This document shows positions 1 through 11,444 of a stretch of DNA of 64,000 nt, one piece after another. Under the pieces are notes generated by a model. The model was given only the letters and a program-made list of their open reading frames with translations. It was not told where the DNA came from and ran no database searches. The number at the start of each line of letters is the position of its first letter. Within the stretch, counting starts at the first letter, position 1. The translations under genes and the position numbers were made by a program. The stretch comes from Sodiomyces alkalinus F11 (lineage: Eukaryota; Ascomycota; Sordariomycetes; Glomerellales; Plectosphaerellaceae): contig NW_021167080.1 in the NCBI RefSeq assembly GCF_003711515.1, forward strand, positions 2,253,394-2,317,393. Reading direction: 5' to 3'.

Positions 1-3000
1 TAGCGCTCTTTTTATTAATTAGATAAGAAAAAGATATAAGTTAAAGATATATCTAGCTCTGTCTAATATATCGGTGGATTAATCCGAATAATCTTTCCTT
101 AAGCACGGCGATCGGTGATTCTTATACTAACGCGCGTTACTTCCTTTCCTAATGTACTCTTTTTCCTTTAGTGGGCGGTTACCTTAGGAGTCGGTCGGAT
201 AAGTAGTTTAGATCCGGACGCTATAGTACGGCTAATACTATAGTACGGATTAGGGGTAGCTAGTCCCTATACTATCGCCTACGTACTCCTTTCTATAGTT
301 AAAATCGTCGAAGTATCCGTATTAAGCTCTAGTATATATAATCCTAGCGTATCAGTTACAGTATCTTCTTAGGTAACCGCTCCATTATCTTATTAGTCAG
401 AAGAATTATTAATTAAGAGTTCCTCCGAAGACTACGGCTCTACGCTTATAACCTAAAGATTCCTGCTCTAAGGATTAGGTATTACGCGTGGGGTTTAAAG
501 TCCTGTTACGGGCAGTTCGGGTGTACTAAGTACGTCTATATCTAGTAGTAGCGAAGAAGCGTTTATTTATACCTTTACTACTCCTACCCCCGAGTTCGAA
601 CCCGTAGACTATACTTATTCTTTAGAAGGTACGCTATTGATTAATCTACTTAAAGGGTAGGCCTATAAGATAAAGTCGTTATCTTTATCTTCTTATATTT
701 CGTAAGTTATAAGCTAGTTCCTCGCTTTAGGCTCCGGGATCCATTCTGCTTCTTCGAGCTATAGTTTATAAAATAGCTGCTCGTTAAACTATATATTACG
801 CATTATAATAACCTTTTAAAGCTATAGAATCTATACTCGATAAATATTATAGGTAATATAACCTATAAGATACCTAATATATCCCCTTAATTAAACCTTA
901 TATAGTTTTCTATTCCTCTTAGCCTCCTTATCCCTTACTATTAAATAGGCGTAGTAGCTATAGATATAAATACTACTCTAATTAGGGCGTAGGTCGGCTA
1001 TATACTCTCTTACCGAAATCGGCGTATTATCTCTAAACCATAAGTCGAGGATTTCTACTGAGGATTTCTATCCGTGGCGTTATAAGGGACTTCTATTATA
1101 TAATAACGCTACTATTCTAATGCTTTCTAGCTATTTATCTAGTAGAATTCCTACTCCGTTAAGTATAGCGTTAGACTTTATAATAATTAGTTAACCGGCT
1201 CTCTCGCTGCCTCCGTTCGGTTTAGAGGTATAGGGCGGTATAATTTCTATATCGATCCCTTAACTACTCGTCTATAGCTAGGTTATTAAATCCCCTACTA
1301 GATTAACAATTAAGGGCTTATTATCACTACGTATCTTATAGATATATAATATAAACTGCCGGTTAGCCTATCGTTCGAAGGCTTATAACGCGTTATAGAC
1401 TATAACGCTATTTTTCGAAGCTAAAGGCAGTATATAGATCTAGCCGCTATATTTATCCTTTATTATAAGAAGATATCGTATACCGTTATAGCTCTTAGAT
1501 AGCTCTTAAAGATCCTAATAAATACGCTAAAACGGTTATAGGGAGCGGTATTCTAATACATATCGAGATATAACTTAACGTGCCTAGGTTCTAGAGTATA
1601 TCTCGTAGTCTATCCGCTTAGTTCTCTTAATTAATACGTTCCTAGCGTTACGAACTAATACTCGTAGAGCGCTTAGTCTAAGATAGCCTGCTTTTAAATA
1701 CTATAACTATTCTTCATCGACTTATAGACGCAGAGGGTCGCGGGAAGGTCGGTAATATCGGTAAGCTTTTATTAGTCGATTAACTACTATAACTAGTATA
1801 TATTAATAATCGTAACTAATCGGAATAACACTATATAGTATCGGTTAGAATAATAACTAAGAAGAAGAAGATAAAATTAGCTTATACTAAAGGATAGTTA
1901 TATTAAAGCGTCGAAGCAGCTTTAATAAGACTACGCTCTTCTCCGCTGTTCTAAAGCGTAATAAGTAGTTATATCCCGAATACTAGATCCTAACCTTATA
2001 TAATAGAGCTTCCAATATAATATTCGTGTAAAATCCCTCCACGATAACTATATTATTAAGCTCTAAGTTAGCTTTCGGAGTACCTAAAGGTCTATTAAGA
2101 ATTCCCTTAAAAAGCCGTTTACCTTTACTAATAATCGGAAAGTCGGTTATACCGGATTCGATAGATCCTTTTATAGGAATAAAGGAACCTAGAATAAGCA
2201 GGTCGATTAAGTTAATAAGGTAAGTTACGCCGTAATTATTAAGAAGAGTGCTTTACAAGAGCGGGTAAGGGCTTAGTCGGAGCGCGGCGTAGATCCTAGG
2301 GACCTCTTCTATAGTATAGATAAAGGCGGCATCTAGGATAGTTATAATAACCTTCCTAGGATACCTATCTTTACCCTTACTACTACCGCTCTCCGAGCTT
2401 TCCTATCCCTTTTTCGATAGTTTTTTGCGTAAGCTTTTCCACTTTAGGAGCTTAATCTCCTTCCGTATCTCCTTATACAACTTATTATTAACGTAGGTAT
2501 TAAATCTCTACTCGTATTTTCCGGTTAAAGCGTACTCTAGCTTATTATAGTACTCTAGCTTCTAAGTATATTCGCGTCGATAAGGGTAATTAATACTCTT
2601 TTTCTTAGGCTTCTTTCCGCCCTTATTATTATCTAAGCGGTCTCCTAAAGTCACGTAAACGCTATAGCGCGTTCTATCCGTGGTTAAAGCGCTTATAATA
2701 GCGTTAAACTCGCGGCCGTATATTAAAAGATCGGAAATCTTATCGCCGTGGACCTTTTTTACTACTAGCTCCTAAAGCTTAGTTTCTGCCTAAATAGGCG
2801 TAAACTTCTATCTAACTGCTATACGGAAGTTCCGAATAGTAATAGGTCCTTTAATCTCGGCTACCTTTTACTAATATACGCGTCTAATAAGGGTATTCTA
2901 CTCCGTATACTATATAGCTATTTTAGTATTAGCTTAATAAGCGTCTTATAGATACTTTTCGTATACTCGTCTTACCTCTTCCTTCGTATAAATACTACTT

Positions 3001-3600
3001 AGAGTAAAGCTACTCTTAAGTTCTTTCATTATATAGCGTAACGTAAAGTATCTATTTTATTTTTCCTCTTTATAGCCGGGATATTTTTTAATAGCCTTTT
3101 CGATAGCCTATTAATAAGCAGAGGTCTCCACGGTAGTTTTAAGTAGTTAATTAGCCTTATTAAGCGCCTTGAAAAGGCGACCGAGCTTTTAATTCTAGGC
3201 TATAGTCTACTAATTCTTAATTTCGGCGAGGCGTATAAGCTCCTGCGTTAAGGGTATAATAGTATTATCGCCCTCGCCTTAGGAATACTATTCGCGTAGT
3301 TAATCTAGGGATTTAGGTATAATATACTTAGGACGGTTATCTAGCTAATCCTTTTAGCTAGGATCGAGTAATACCTAGACCTTTATCCCTTACGTATACG
3401 ACTGGATATAGAAGATCTGATCGGCCTATTACCGCATGGATTTAAGGCACGGGATACTGAGCGCTTTAGCCGTGATCTTAAGCGTATTCGATATAGTATC
3501 GAGTAAGGGTTTAGCGAATAAGAGCTTATTATTAGGAGAGAGAGTGTAGGAGGGCTCCGTAATACTATAAAAGCATATAAAAATAAACGTAGATAATAGA
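1..3600 (-). mobile_element. RIP-degraded Copia retrotransposon remnant (Copia-2), cut by window edge
   Basis: Read on the minus strand with TAA/TAG taken as mutated Gln/Trp codons, 1196-1255 gives a Copia integrase motif (PPYTSKPNGGSERAG), and about 780-960 gives the integrase C-terminal part (YLIGYITYNIYRVW). Gag/pre-integrase sequence should lie between about 1700 and 3600, and the reverse transcriptase would lie beyond the left edge. CpA and TpG are almost absent while TpA and CpG are abundant, so stops are dense in every frame. No LTR was found, so the right border near 3600 is set only by the change in composition. It differs in integrase sequence from the Copia elements at the other end of the window. 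Dead element. Confidence 0.7.
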
Positions 3601-4492
3601 TTAGCAGGAAGTTATTAGTTACTACTACTACCCGAGCTTATAACTATTAAATTAATAGGAGCGTGCTTATAGGGAGCGTTAATTCAGGAAATATATAATT
3701 ATATTATATATAAAAGAGAAAGAAAAAGGGGGCGGGTATACGTATCCTAAATACATCTGCCACCTTCTAAGCAAGGATAATAGGGCACCTCCAACTAATA
3801 GGAGAGCACTATACCGTGGCTCACGTGATAGAATATAACAATTTAATATCGGGTCACCATCGCGCATTATCATCATAAGCAAAAGTTGTCGGCGTGGACA
3901 AGGAGATTTCTAAGATTCTCGTATCCGAGCGCAGACAGCTAAGGCGGAAGAAGAAGGGCCATCGCGAGGCCGTACTCCGTACTTTGTAGGGTAATGAACT
4001 GCTGGTGTTGGGATTCAATCATTAATTTTGGTCGTGGGAGAGTGGCAGGTGAAGCATTCGCTTTGTATATATTGCACGCGCCGTCGCTGGGAAGGGTCAA
4101 TGTGATTGGCTGCTAATTACCTTAGGTAAGTAAGTATAGATGACTAACTGTTCACACCGTCCTCAATCCAAAGCGCGACACGACGCGATGGTTTACGGAA
4201 TATATATACCGAAAACCACCAAAATCGATCGTCGGTTTAGAAGTACTGAAGCTCTCTGATGGTGGGCACCAAAGCACACTTCCTTCTTATGAAAAGCAGA
4301 TCGCCTGAATACATGGTTATCCTTCATTGAGACGAGCTTGTAATCCAGACCCTTTCGTGACGGGGCACCTCAACCCAACACTACCCCGCAAAAGACCCCA
4401 AGCTGCAGTGTGCAGTGTGCAGTGTGCAGCGCTTCGAGAGTCAGCTGATAATTAACATCTAGTACGTACCATAATGATTATAGAGAAATCAT
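3601..4492. other. Intergenic: transition from transposon to gene island, no gene seen
   Basis: Composition changes from RIP-like to ordinary around 3650-3900. There is a TACTCCGTA-type motif near 3973, the interrupted palindrome TACCTTAGGTA at 4118-4128, and three tandem copies of TGCAGTG at about 4404-4427. No reading frame here looks like a conserved protein. Confidence 0.5.
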
Positions 4493-4730
4493 CCGTGCCA
4501 CACCCCATTTATTTTGGTTTGTTTAGCACTTACTAGCTATAAGCTGGTACCGGATAGTTATATCGCTAGGATAGTTATATCGCTATTTTTCTATAATTAT
4601 AGATAAAAACACGGTTATTATAAATAGCTTTAAAAAAGTAGTTATAAAATTATCCTGGCGATATAACTGTAGCACCAAGCTTATAGCTGGTGAGTGCCAA
4701 ACGAACCAAAATGAGTGGGGCGTGGCACGG
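4493..4730. repeat. MITE-like inverted repeat, about 238 bp
   Basis: The ends are inverted copies: 4493 onward begins CCGTGCCACACCCC and the complement of 4730 downward begins CCGTGCCACGCCCC. Pairing continues for about 70 nt (TTTTGGTT, GCTATAAGCT and TTATATCGC blocks on both arms) and more weakly toward an AT-rich centre near 4590-4650. The left arm shows CpA-to-TpA differences against the right arm (CTTACTAG against CTCACCAG), as expected if RIP touched it. No protein is encoded. A clear target-site duplication was not found. The family is not recognised; a miniature inverted-repeat transposable element is the simplest reading. Confidence 0.65.
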
Positions 4731-5121
4731 GTATGGGCATTGTTTAGATGATTCGACCCTGAGTGGGGAAAGCCACTTACCTTATGTATGGCTTTAGGAG
4801 GTGACGTCGCAAACACCATTTCAGGTACCCTCTGTAATTACCTTTTAGAGAGAAACCCATATCCATTCCGGCAATTGCACCAATCTTGACCACGATCACC
4901 TCACATTCCGGATTCCCTCTCCCGCTCAGCTTCACCTCTTTTGCTCGAGCGCATCGTCGTTTCCCTCGTGTCGAGCCAATCCTCCATATAGACGGCCTCA
5001 TCGGCACTTCGGGGTGTCTCCCTTCCCCTTCCCCCCCCCCCCAACCAAACAAAAGAAAAAATCATTCTCGGATCGTTGCATTCCCCCTTCCCGCTCGGCA
5101 TTCGCCCCTGCGAAATTCACA

Positions 5122-5741
5122 ATGCCGCCCAAATCTTCCAAGGTTGGCCACGATGATGGGAAATCCGAAACCACGAATACAAAAGAAAAGAACTCGTCCG
5201 GGAACAATCACCACGCCGGTAACGGTAAAGCCCGCCGTGGAGGGCACTCAGCAGCGTCCCAACCGAAGGAAACTCCCAATGCCAACACCAAAACCACTAC
5301 AAAAGAAGAACCACAGGCCCCCGGGGTACGCTATCAGTCCTCTTTCCCCGTAATCTGATCTTATGCTTTGCCAATTGTATGGTTTCTGACACACGGGTTC
5401 TTGGACAGATCGATTGGAACTCCTTCGACCGAGACGCCCTGCATGCCTACTGCCGAGAGCATCGCATCAACACGCCAGCCTCGTTCTCGAATTCGTACCG
5501 TCAGATGATCCTGTCACGGCCCGGTAGCATCGGCCTGTACTCGCCCACAATGGCTAGGAAACGAGAAGAGAGGAGGCAAAGCAAAGAAAAGCTAGCGTTG
5601 GTAGTGCGCAAGCATTTCAACGGCGTGGGGGTCCAGGAGAACGATGTCATCGTCGACTTCATCCACAAGGTCAGATGTCGTAGCATATCGAAGGCGGACA
5701 GAATGAGGCGCCCACCGCCTCCGTTCGATCTGGAGAGGTAG
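5122..5741 (+). CDS. SAP30: Histone deacetylase complex subunit SAP30, Sin3-binding domain protein
   Basis: Two exons, 5122-5325 and 5409-5741, predict 178 aa; the intron of 83 nt (GTACGC...ACAG) is phase 0. The start is the ATG of MPPKSSK. Residues 1-68 are a polar, low-complexity Lys/Asn/Thr-rich tail. From IDWNSFD (residue 69) onward lies the conserved fungal SAP30 C-terminal region, with TMARKREERRQSKEKLAL and the Sin3-interaction segment VRKHFNGVGVQENDVIVDFI. Family knowledge: SAP30 links Sin3 to the Rpd3-type histone deacetylase complex in the nucleus and so represses transcription. After FIHKVR, relatives as I recall them carry a short NQD...FRLRFAP-like end; here the frame ends in a basic/proline segment (RRPPPPFDLER), so a missed last intron or a divergent tail is possible. 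MDJ1 follows on the same strand. Confidence 0.8.
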
Positions 5742-6498
5742 GGGAACCGACGGTAGAGAACGGGAGAAAGAGCCTATACAAGAACACAGACACACACCCC
5801 CTGGCCCGTGTATGGCGCTTCTCGGGTGGTCTAGGTCTGGGTATCGAAGGCGGAGGATTGCATTTCAGGCGTTTTGGTCGGATAAATCTGGTATGGGATT
5901 CAAACGGGACATGCATACCTCAACACATCTGGTAGGATGTCATGGCGATTGATTGGGTTTGGGCTTTGGATACGTCCTTCTCTTCTCTTTTTCATTCAAA
6001 ATATATCCAATTTCTATCTTCATTGTGTGCTGCTTTTTTGGGCTTGTGAAGTTTCCCTCCCGCGATCCATCCCCCGCCTCTGTAACGGGACCGGCTATCC
6101 GAGGGTACATTCGGTGAGTCTTCTAGCAGTCCCCAAGTACAAATACCCAAATACCCACCAGCTTCAGAACGCGTTGTGTGGGTCACCCGGTCTACCGCGT
6201 CATACCGCGTTGCGAGTTCTCCACCACTCAGAATTGCACCCTTCTTCTCAAAGCCCCACTTGACGGTTCCAATTAGAAGGTGCCTCAGGTATCCAATTTC
6301 GGCTTAAGGCCGGAGCAGCTAAAAAAAAGTTGGCATTGATATCATGGTCCATCTCGAATCGCAAAGAATTTCCGTGAGGTTCTATCAGCGCACTTTGGTG
6401 ATATTTCTCGTCTACGTATCTTTCTCTGTTCCCTGAAGCTCTTTAGTTTTCTTCTCCGTTTTCGTACTGTCGCCTCCCATGTTTTGCTTACATCAAGT
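5742..6498 (+). other. Intergenic and presumed 5' leader of MDJ1, with a short uORF
   Basis: No gene is seen. An upstream ORF of seven codons starts at the ATG at 6479 and stops with TGA at 6500-6502, which overlaps the MDJ1 start codon as ATGA. Whether it is transcribed depends on the unknown transcription start and on any leader intron. Confidence 0.5.
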
Positions 6499-8266
6499 AT
6501 GAATTCGAACGTCTTAACCAAGGCCGTGGCGGCTCCCAGCTGGCTTCTCCCCAGCCGTGTATGCCGGCGATCCAAGCTGAGGGATTCGATTTGCAATCGT
6601 GCATCAATACATACCGGGTCCTTGGGTCCGAGGCATTGTAGCCGCTCGCCATCGCGGATAACAAGCGCCGTCTCGTCTCCGAAGCGTGTAAGTTCTCATC
6701 CCCGTCCATTGACGTCCGTAAGAACTACCTTCTGATTTCCTTGTCTTGCTGGCCAGACATTCCATGCAAGCCCAACCTCTCTAGCGCAGAAGGACCCGTA
6801 CAAAGCCCTGGGTGTTGATAAGTCGGCGTCACCCTCGGACATCAAAAAGGCGTACTATGGACTAGCGAAAAAATACCACCCGGATACGAACAAGGACCCC
6901 TCTTCCAAGGAAAAGTTCGCCGAAATCCAATCCGCATATGAGATCCTCTCCGACCCGAAGAAGAAGGAACAGTATGACCAGTTCGGTGCTGCCGGGTTTG
7001 ATCCCAATGGTCAGCCACGCGCCGATCCGTTCGGTGGAGCAGGACACCCGTTCTCCGGCTTCGGTGGGCATGGTGGTTTCCAGGGCGGCTTCGGCGGCGG
7101 GTTCAACTTCGAGGACATCTTCTCTGCATTCGCGGGAGCTCAGGGATCACCATTCGGACGACGCGGGGCTCGGAACCCATTCCAAGAAGAGGTCCTCGTC
7201 GGCGACAACATCGAGGTGCAGGCGAGCATATCGTTCATGGAAGCGGCCAAGGGTACGGCGAAGACCCTCACCATCACGCCTCTGGTGGCATGCGGTACCT
7301 GTTCCGGCAGCGGGCTCAAGCAGGGGACGAAGAGGACGGAGTGCAAGTCGTGTGACGGGACGGGAACGCGCGTGCACTTCATGAACGGGGGCTTCCAGAT
7401 GGCATCGACTTGCGGCACGTGCGGCGGGTCGGGAACTACTGTGCCGAGGGGCTCGGAGTGTAGGCCGTGCGGCGGGAACGGTGTGGTGAGGGAGCGCAAG
7501 ACGATCACGGTGGATATTCCGGCCGGTATCGAGGACGGTATGCGGTTGCGGGTGGACGGTGCGGGCGATGCGCCGGTGACGGGCAAGACGGCCGACCCCA
7601 ACGCGCGCGCACATAAAGGCGACCTTTACGTCTTCATCCGGGTGGCGCCCGACTCCAAGTTCAAGAGGGCGGGTTCCGATATCCTATACACGGCGAACAT
7701 CCCCATCACGACGGCCATACTGGGCGGCGAGGCTGCCGTACCGACCTTGGATGGACAGGTCAACGTCAAGATCCCGACGGGCACCAACACGGGAGACCGG
7801 ATTACGCTCTCTGGCATGGGGATGAAGAAGCTGAGCGGCCGTCGGGGTTCGGGCGACTTGAAGGTCGAGTTCCGGGTGAACATGCCGAAATACCTGAGCG
7901 CGAACCAACGCACCCTCGTTGAGATGCTTGCGAACGAGATGGGAGACAAGACGGCCAAGAGGATCATGAACGTCTCCAAGGGAGGGTAAGGAAGTTCTAG
8001 TGTACCCAGGAGCATTCCGGTTGAAGGATCGCAACGAGGTCTGACTGACTTCTTCTCGTTGCAGGTCCGACAAGCCGGCCGACGGTCCCGACTCTCATAA
8101 GAACGAGGGGTTCCTCAAGTCGATTTGGCACAGCCTGACGAACCATCCGGCCCATGAGAAACCCACCGAGAGCGACGACTCGAGCAAGACGAGCAGCGGC
8201 GACAGAGCATCATCGGATAAATCGACGACGGACAAGAAGGAAGAAGATGGCTCGAGGAAGGAATGA
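6499..8266 (+). CDS. MDJ1: Mitochondrial DnaJ (Hsp40) co-chaperone Mdj1
   Basis: Three exons: 6499-6687, 6757-7985, 8065-8266; 539 aa. Introns are 69 nt (GTAAGT...CCAG) and 79 nt (GTAAGG...GCAG). The start is the first in-frame ATG (MNSNVLTK). Residues 1-74 are Arg/Ser-rich without acidic residues over long stretches and end in RTFHA, a typical mitochondrial presequence. The J domain spans about 76-140 with HPD at 104-106. A Gly/Phe-rich linker (about 150-190) follows. The zinc-binding domain begins at C242 with four CxxCxGxG repeats ([32 protein letters not shown]). Then come the two substrate-binding beta domains and a charged Ser/Lys tail. Known role: it stimulates the matrix Hsp70 ATPase for folding and protection of mitochondrial proteins. 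Type I DnaJ architecture is complete. Confidence 0.93.
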
Positions 8267-10576
8267 TGAACCCCCAAAATAGAAGGGGGCAAAAATAAGA
8301 GAGAAGAAAAGAAACGGGTGATAAGGGGACTGGGGCAGGGCCTGCCGCATCCCTTCCCGCTGTACTATATGGTCATCTCATCTTTTCCACCCGGAGCAGA
8401 CGAGACATAATCGTCCTCGATCGGACGGCAAGGAAGCGAGTGATGCTTGTACTACTATGAGGGGCGACCGCATATTATTGTCATGGTAGATCGGCGTCAG
8501 CGGAACACGGACGGGGCTGCGTCTTAAACCCATCTCCACCGCTTGATGGTGTCTAGGTAAAATCTTGTCCAGCTCGCAGTCGTGTATACTAAAATCAGAT
8601 CCAGTGGCATACAGCCCATAGAATAGAATAGGGGGTCGTCGGAGGCATAAGCCGCGAGAGCCCCCGTGGGAGCCAGCCACCTCTCACACCTTGAAATTGA
8701 AGAAAGCGCAAATAATATCATTGAATAAGAGAATACGGCAGACTGGCGGAAGGGACATTGGTCGCGGAATATCAGCTCGTCGCGAGTGTCGTGATAGTGA
8801 TCTCTGAGCTCAATAATACGATGTTCGAGTTGTCCAGATTACGCATCGTAGCTTGCGCCCAGGATTCTTGGGGTCGCAACCCAGGCGACGACAATGTAAT
8901 AAGCTCGCCTGCATGGAATTGCGTGCCGTATCTAATTTCTTGTTAAAAGGCTGAGCAAGTGCCGGCCCGCTCAGCTGGGCAGGTCGCAGAACGGGTCACA
9001 GATGTTCCACAGAGACGGATGAGACAAAGAGATCGAGCGGGAGCAACATGCGTAACGAACGAATAGTGGCATCAACGTAGTTTGAGTTGCTCGCCCGTCC
9101 ATCGGCCTGGTCTCGCTATAGGCAATAAGAACTACAGAACTTTTCAAGCCTCCCGATTATTGTACCGTACTTATTCTCTCGGCACTTCGCTACCCATCGT
9201 CATCCCAGCGGTCAGTCAATCCGAAGAGAAACGACCAATTCCCCCCCCCCCCCCTTAGACGCCATCAGAAAAATTGTGAAAGGAATCATCTAGGGTCAAA
9301 TGGCTGCGCCAATAGGGGCGAGGAGACGGGTCGAAGGGGCGAGAGAGAGCCGCTACCAGGCTCGTCACCTGCATGCGTGTGAAGAGACTAGGACCAATGC
9401 TGTCGCCGGCGCAAGGTTCGTGCCTGCGGTACGGGTGCCATCGAATTCTGACTCTGCAGTCATCTCTATGTGATTGCTTGTGGAGTAGTAATCGGATGGG
9501 CACATCGGATGCGAAGCTGTCGTAAGGGAAGAAGATTTGACCCGATGCAACCGGGGATGCGGCTAGTGGACGGATGCTACATACCTTAGGTAGGGAGTTA
9601 AGTATCATGGGGTCCCGTGATAGCTGCCCGACCAAAGGACTTGACAAGTCGAGTGGATAGGAGGGCTTCTGCTGTCGTTTAGTCGGCGGCTACATTTCAA
9701 TTTCTTGCTGATTTCGGCGCAGCGCTAATCTACCCATTACTCTCTGTTATAATAGCACTCATATCCGTAGAACCCATAAACTTCAGGGAATTGAGAATCC
9801 CGTGGTATATCTGTTCCTCCCATAAGGTAAGGTAGCCGCCGCTCTCACGGTGTACTCCGTACTTCGTAGCTGGATCACAGCTCGGTCTGGGCCCAAGCCT
9901 ACATTAAGGTAAGGTACGGTACCGTAGGTATTCGTATCACTGAGTACGACCTACACACTTACAACGAACGTACTCGGTAGTATGTCCAGAATGCCTAACA
10001 CTAAGGTAGGTACCTTTATATAGCTTAAGTACCTTACCTACCTTACGGAGTACGGATACGCCATATCATTTCATTACATCCCATCCACGCATCCCTTCTA
10101 AACAATCTGTCGTCCGTCTCCCGTGATCCTCGAGCTGGGCTTGGGCACTGGCTGAGCTCCTTAACTTGGTCGTGCTCTTTGGTACGGGAGGATTAAGCGC
10201 CGATGACATCCCTACCCCACCACCAATATCAACTCTTTTATCCCTCTCCATCTTACTTTCTCCCTTGCCTCTCGATTTTTTATTTTATTTTCTTTTGCGG
10301 ACTATCTAAGGTAAACACCGGCCCTTGTTTGGACGTCGTCCCGCTACACACAAGTACTGGGCAGTTCTACCGTCGGTGGATGGGTGGGTGTTGTGGTCCG
10401 ATTAATACCTACCTTACTCTCCCGACATACGGGACTTCTATCGGTACTCTGTTGGTAAGTACTGTACAAGTAGTCTACGTAGCAACAAATGGTGGGTTGA
10501 ACATCACCGATATACGGATACCTTACTGAGTATCTAAGGATTCCGTGTCAAATCTCGGTACTATGACCTCACTGGC

Positions 10577-10658
10577 GCCAGGCAGCTACATTTCCCTGGA
10601 TCAGGTGCCATGGCCAGTACGCAGTACGCAGTACGCAGTAAGTGGACGGAGTGCCAGG
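10577..10658 (+). promoter_or_regulatory. Two GCCAGG hexamers matching the PacC core, upstream of palA
   Basis: GCCAGG occurs at 10577-10582 and 10653-10658, matching the 5'-GCCARG core bound by the pH-regulator PacC in Aspergillus. They lie about 0.8-0.9 kb before the palA ATG. A hexamer is expected by chance at this frequency, so the regulatory role is speculative. Confidence 0.2.
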
Positions 10659-11117
10659 TTCCAGGTTGCACAAGTGCTCAAGATACGTACCCTGCCCACT
10701 ACGGGACATCCCACCTCTAAGCTGACCCGACCCAGCTTCCCTCATCCACTCATATCACTCTGCAGTTCTTCTCCCCTGCCCAGACAGATCGTACGTGCAA
10801 AGTACTCACTCCGTACAACTCGGGTGTCTTCCATCCCCTCCTCTACCTTACTTTTCCACCCATCATACCTTAAGTAGCGAGTTTCTTACCGCCATTGCAC
10901 GCACGCAAACCATCAGCTCCCAGGAGCAGACTGGGCCGCCACAACAGGCCGCAGCAGCACAGAATTCTGCCAGAAGAATCCCCTTCGCTGCATGGATCGC
11001 AGCACGTAAGGAACCTACCTAAGCACCCAAGCACCTAAGCTGCCCGATCCCGCCCCCACCGTGATCGCTTTCGACCCTCACAACCCCGCGTCAACCATCC
11101 CACCACTTCCGGCATCT

Positions 11118-11176
11118 GTGCCGCCGTTTGTCTTTTTCTTTTTTTTTTTTTCTTTTTCTTCTTTTTTTTTCTTGCT
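11118..11176 (+). repeat. Pyrimidine tract (T-rich with C) in the palA upstream region
   Basis: Runs of T broken by single C, about 60 nt long. Such tracts are common in filamentous fungal promoters and leaders near the transcription start; it fits a core-promoter position for palA but does not prove it. Confidence 0.6.
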
Positions 11177-11326
11177 TTCTACACCCCGTATCTCCAATCC
11201 TCGGCGGCGTACACATTCGGGTTCCTTCCCGTACTGTTCCTCCTGCTTCGTTTCTTGAAGACGACGGCCTTTTCCGCTTTTCCCCGACCGGATCCGAACG
11301 CTCGCGAGGCGCGCCCAACCCAGCCA

Positions 11327-11336
11327 CCGACCGACC

Positions 11337-11369
<33 letters not shown>

Positions 11370-11370
11370 G
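11327..11370 (+). repeat. GACC/GACA tetranucleotide microsatellite in the palA leader region
   Basis: Three GACC units pass into about eight GACA units, with one A substitution near the end. It lies about 75 nt before the palA ATG, so it is probably transcribed. Confidence 0.85.
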
Positions 11371-11444
11371 CGGGACCAGATAGAACGACGACGCAATCGG
11401 AGAGGGCTGTAGGCAAAAAGCCCAACGGGTAGCTGTCCCAGATC

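Larger units (their letters stand above)
8267..11444. other. Intergenic 3.2 kb between MDJ1 and palA, no supported gene
   Basis: Frames here have no recognisable product. It contains a run of 14 C (9241-9254), TACCTTAGGTA at 9582-9592, TGTACTCCGTACTTCGTA at about 9851-9868, a dense block of AAGGTA/TACCTT/CGGAGTACGG motifs at about 9905-10055, and three tandem copies of GTACGCA at about 10617-10638. The last few hundred bases before palA are pyrimidine-rich and presumably hold its promoter and leader. Confidence 0.5.

Noticed and set aside
4886..5353. 155-codon plus-strand frame overlapping SAP30 exon 1
   Set aside because: Different frame from the conserved SAP30 product and without a family match.
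9255..9647. 130-codon minus-strand frame in the MDJ1-palA spacer
   Set aside because: No recognisable motif, no neighbouring exon, and it overlaps dispersed palindromic motifs.
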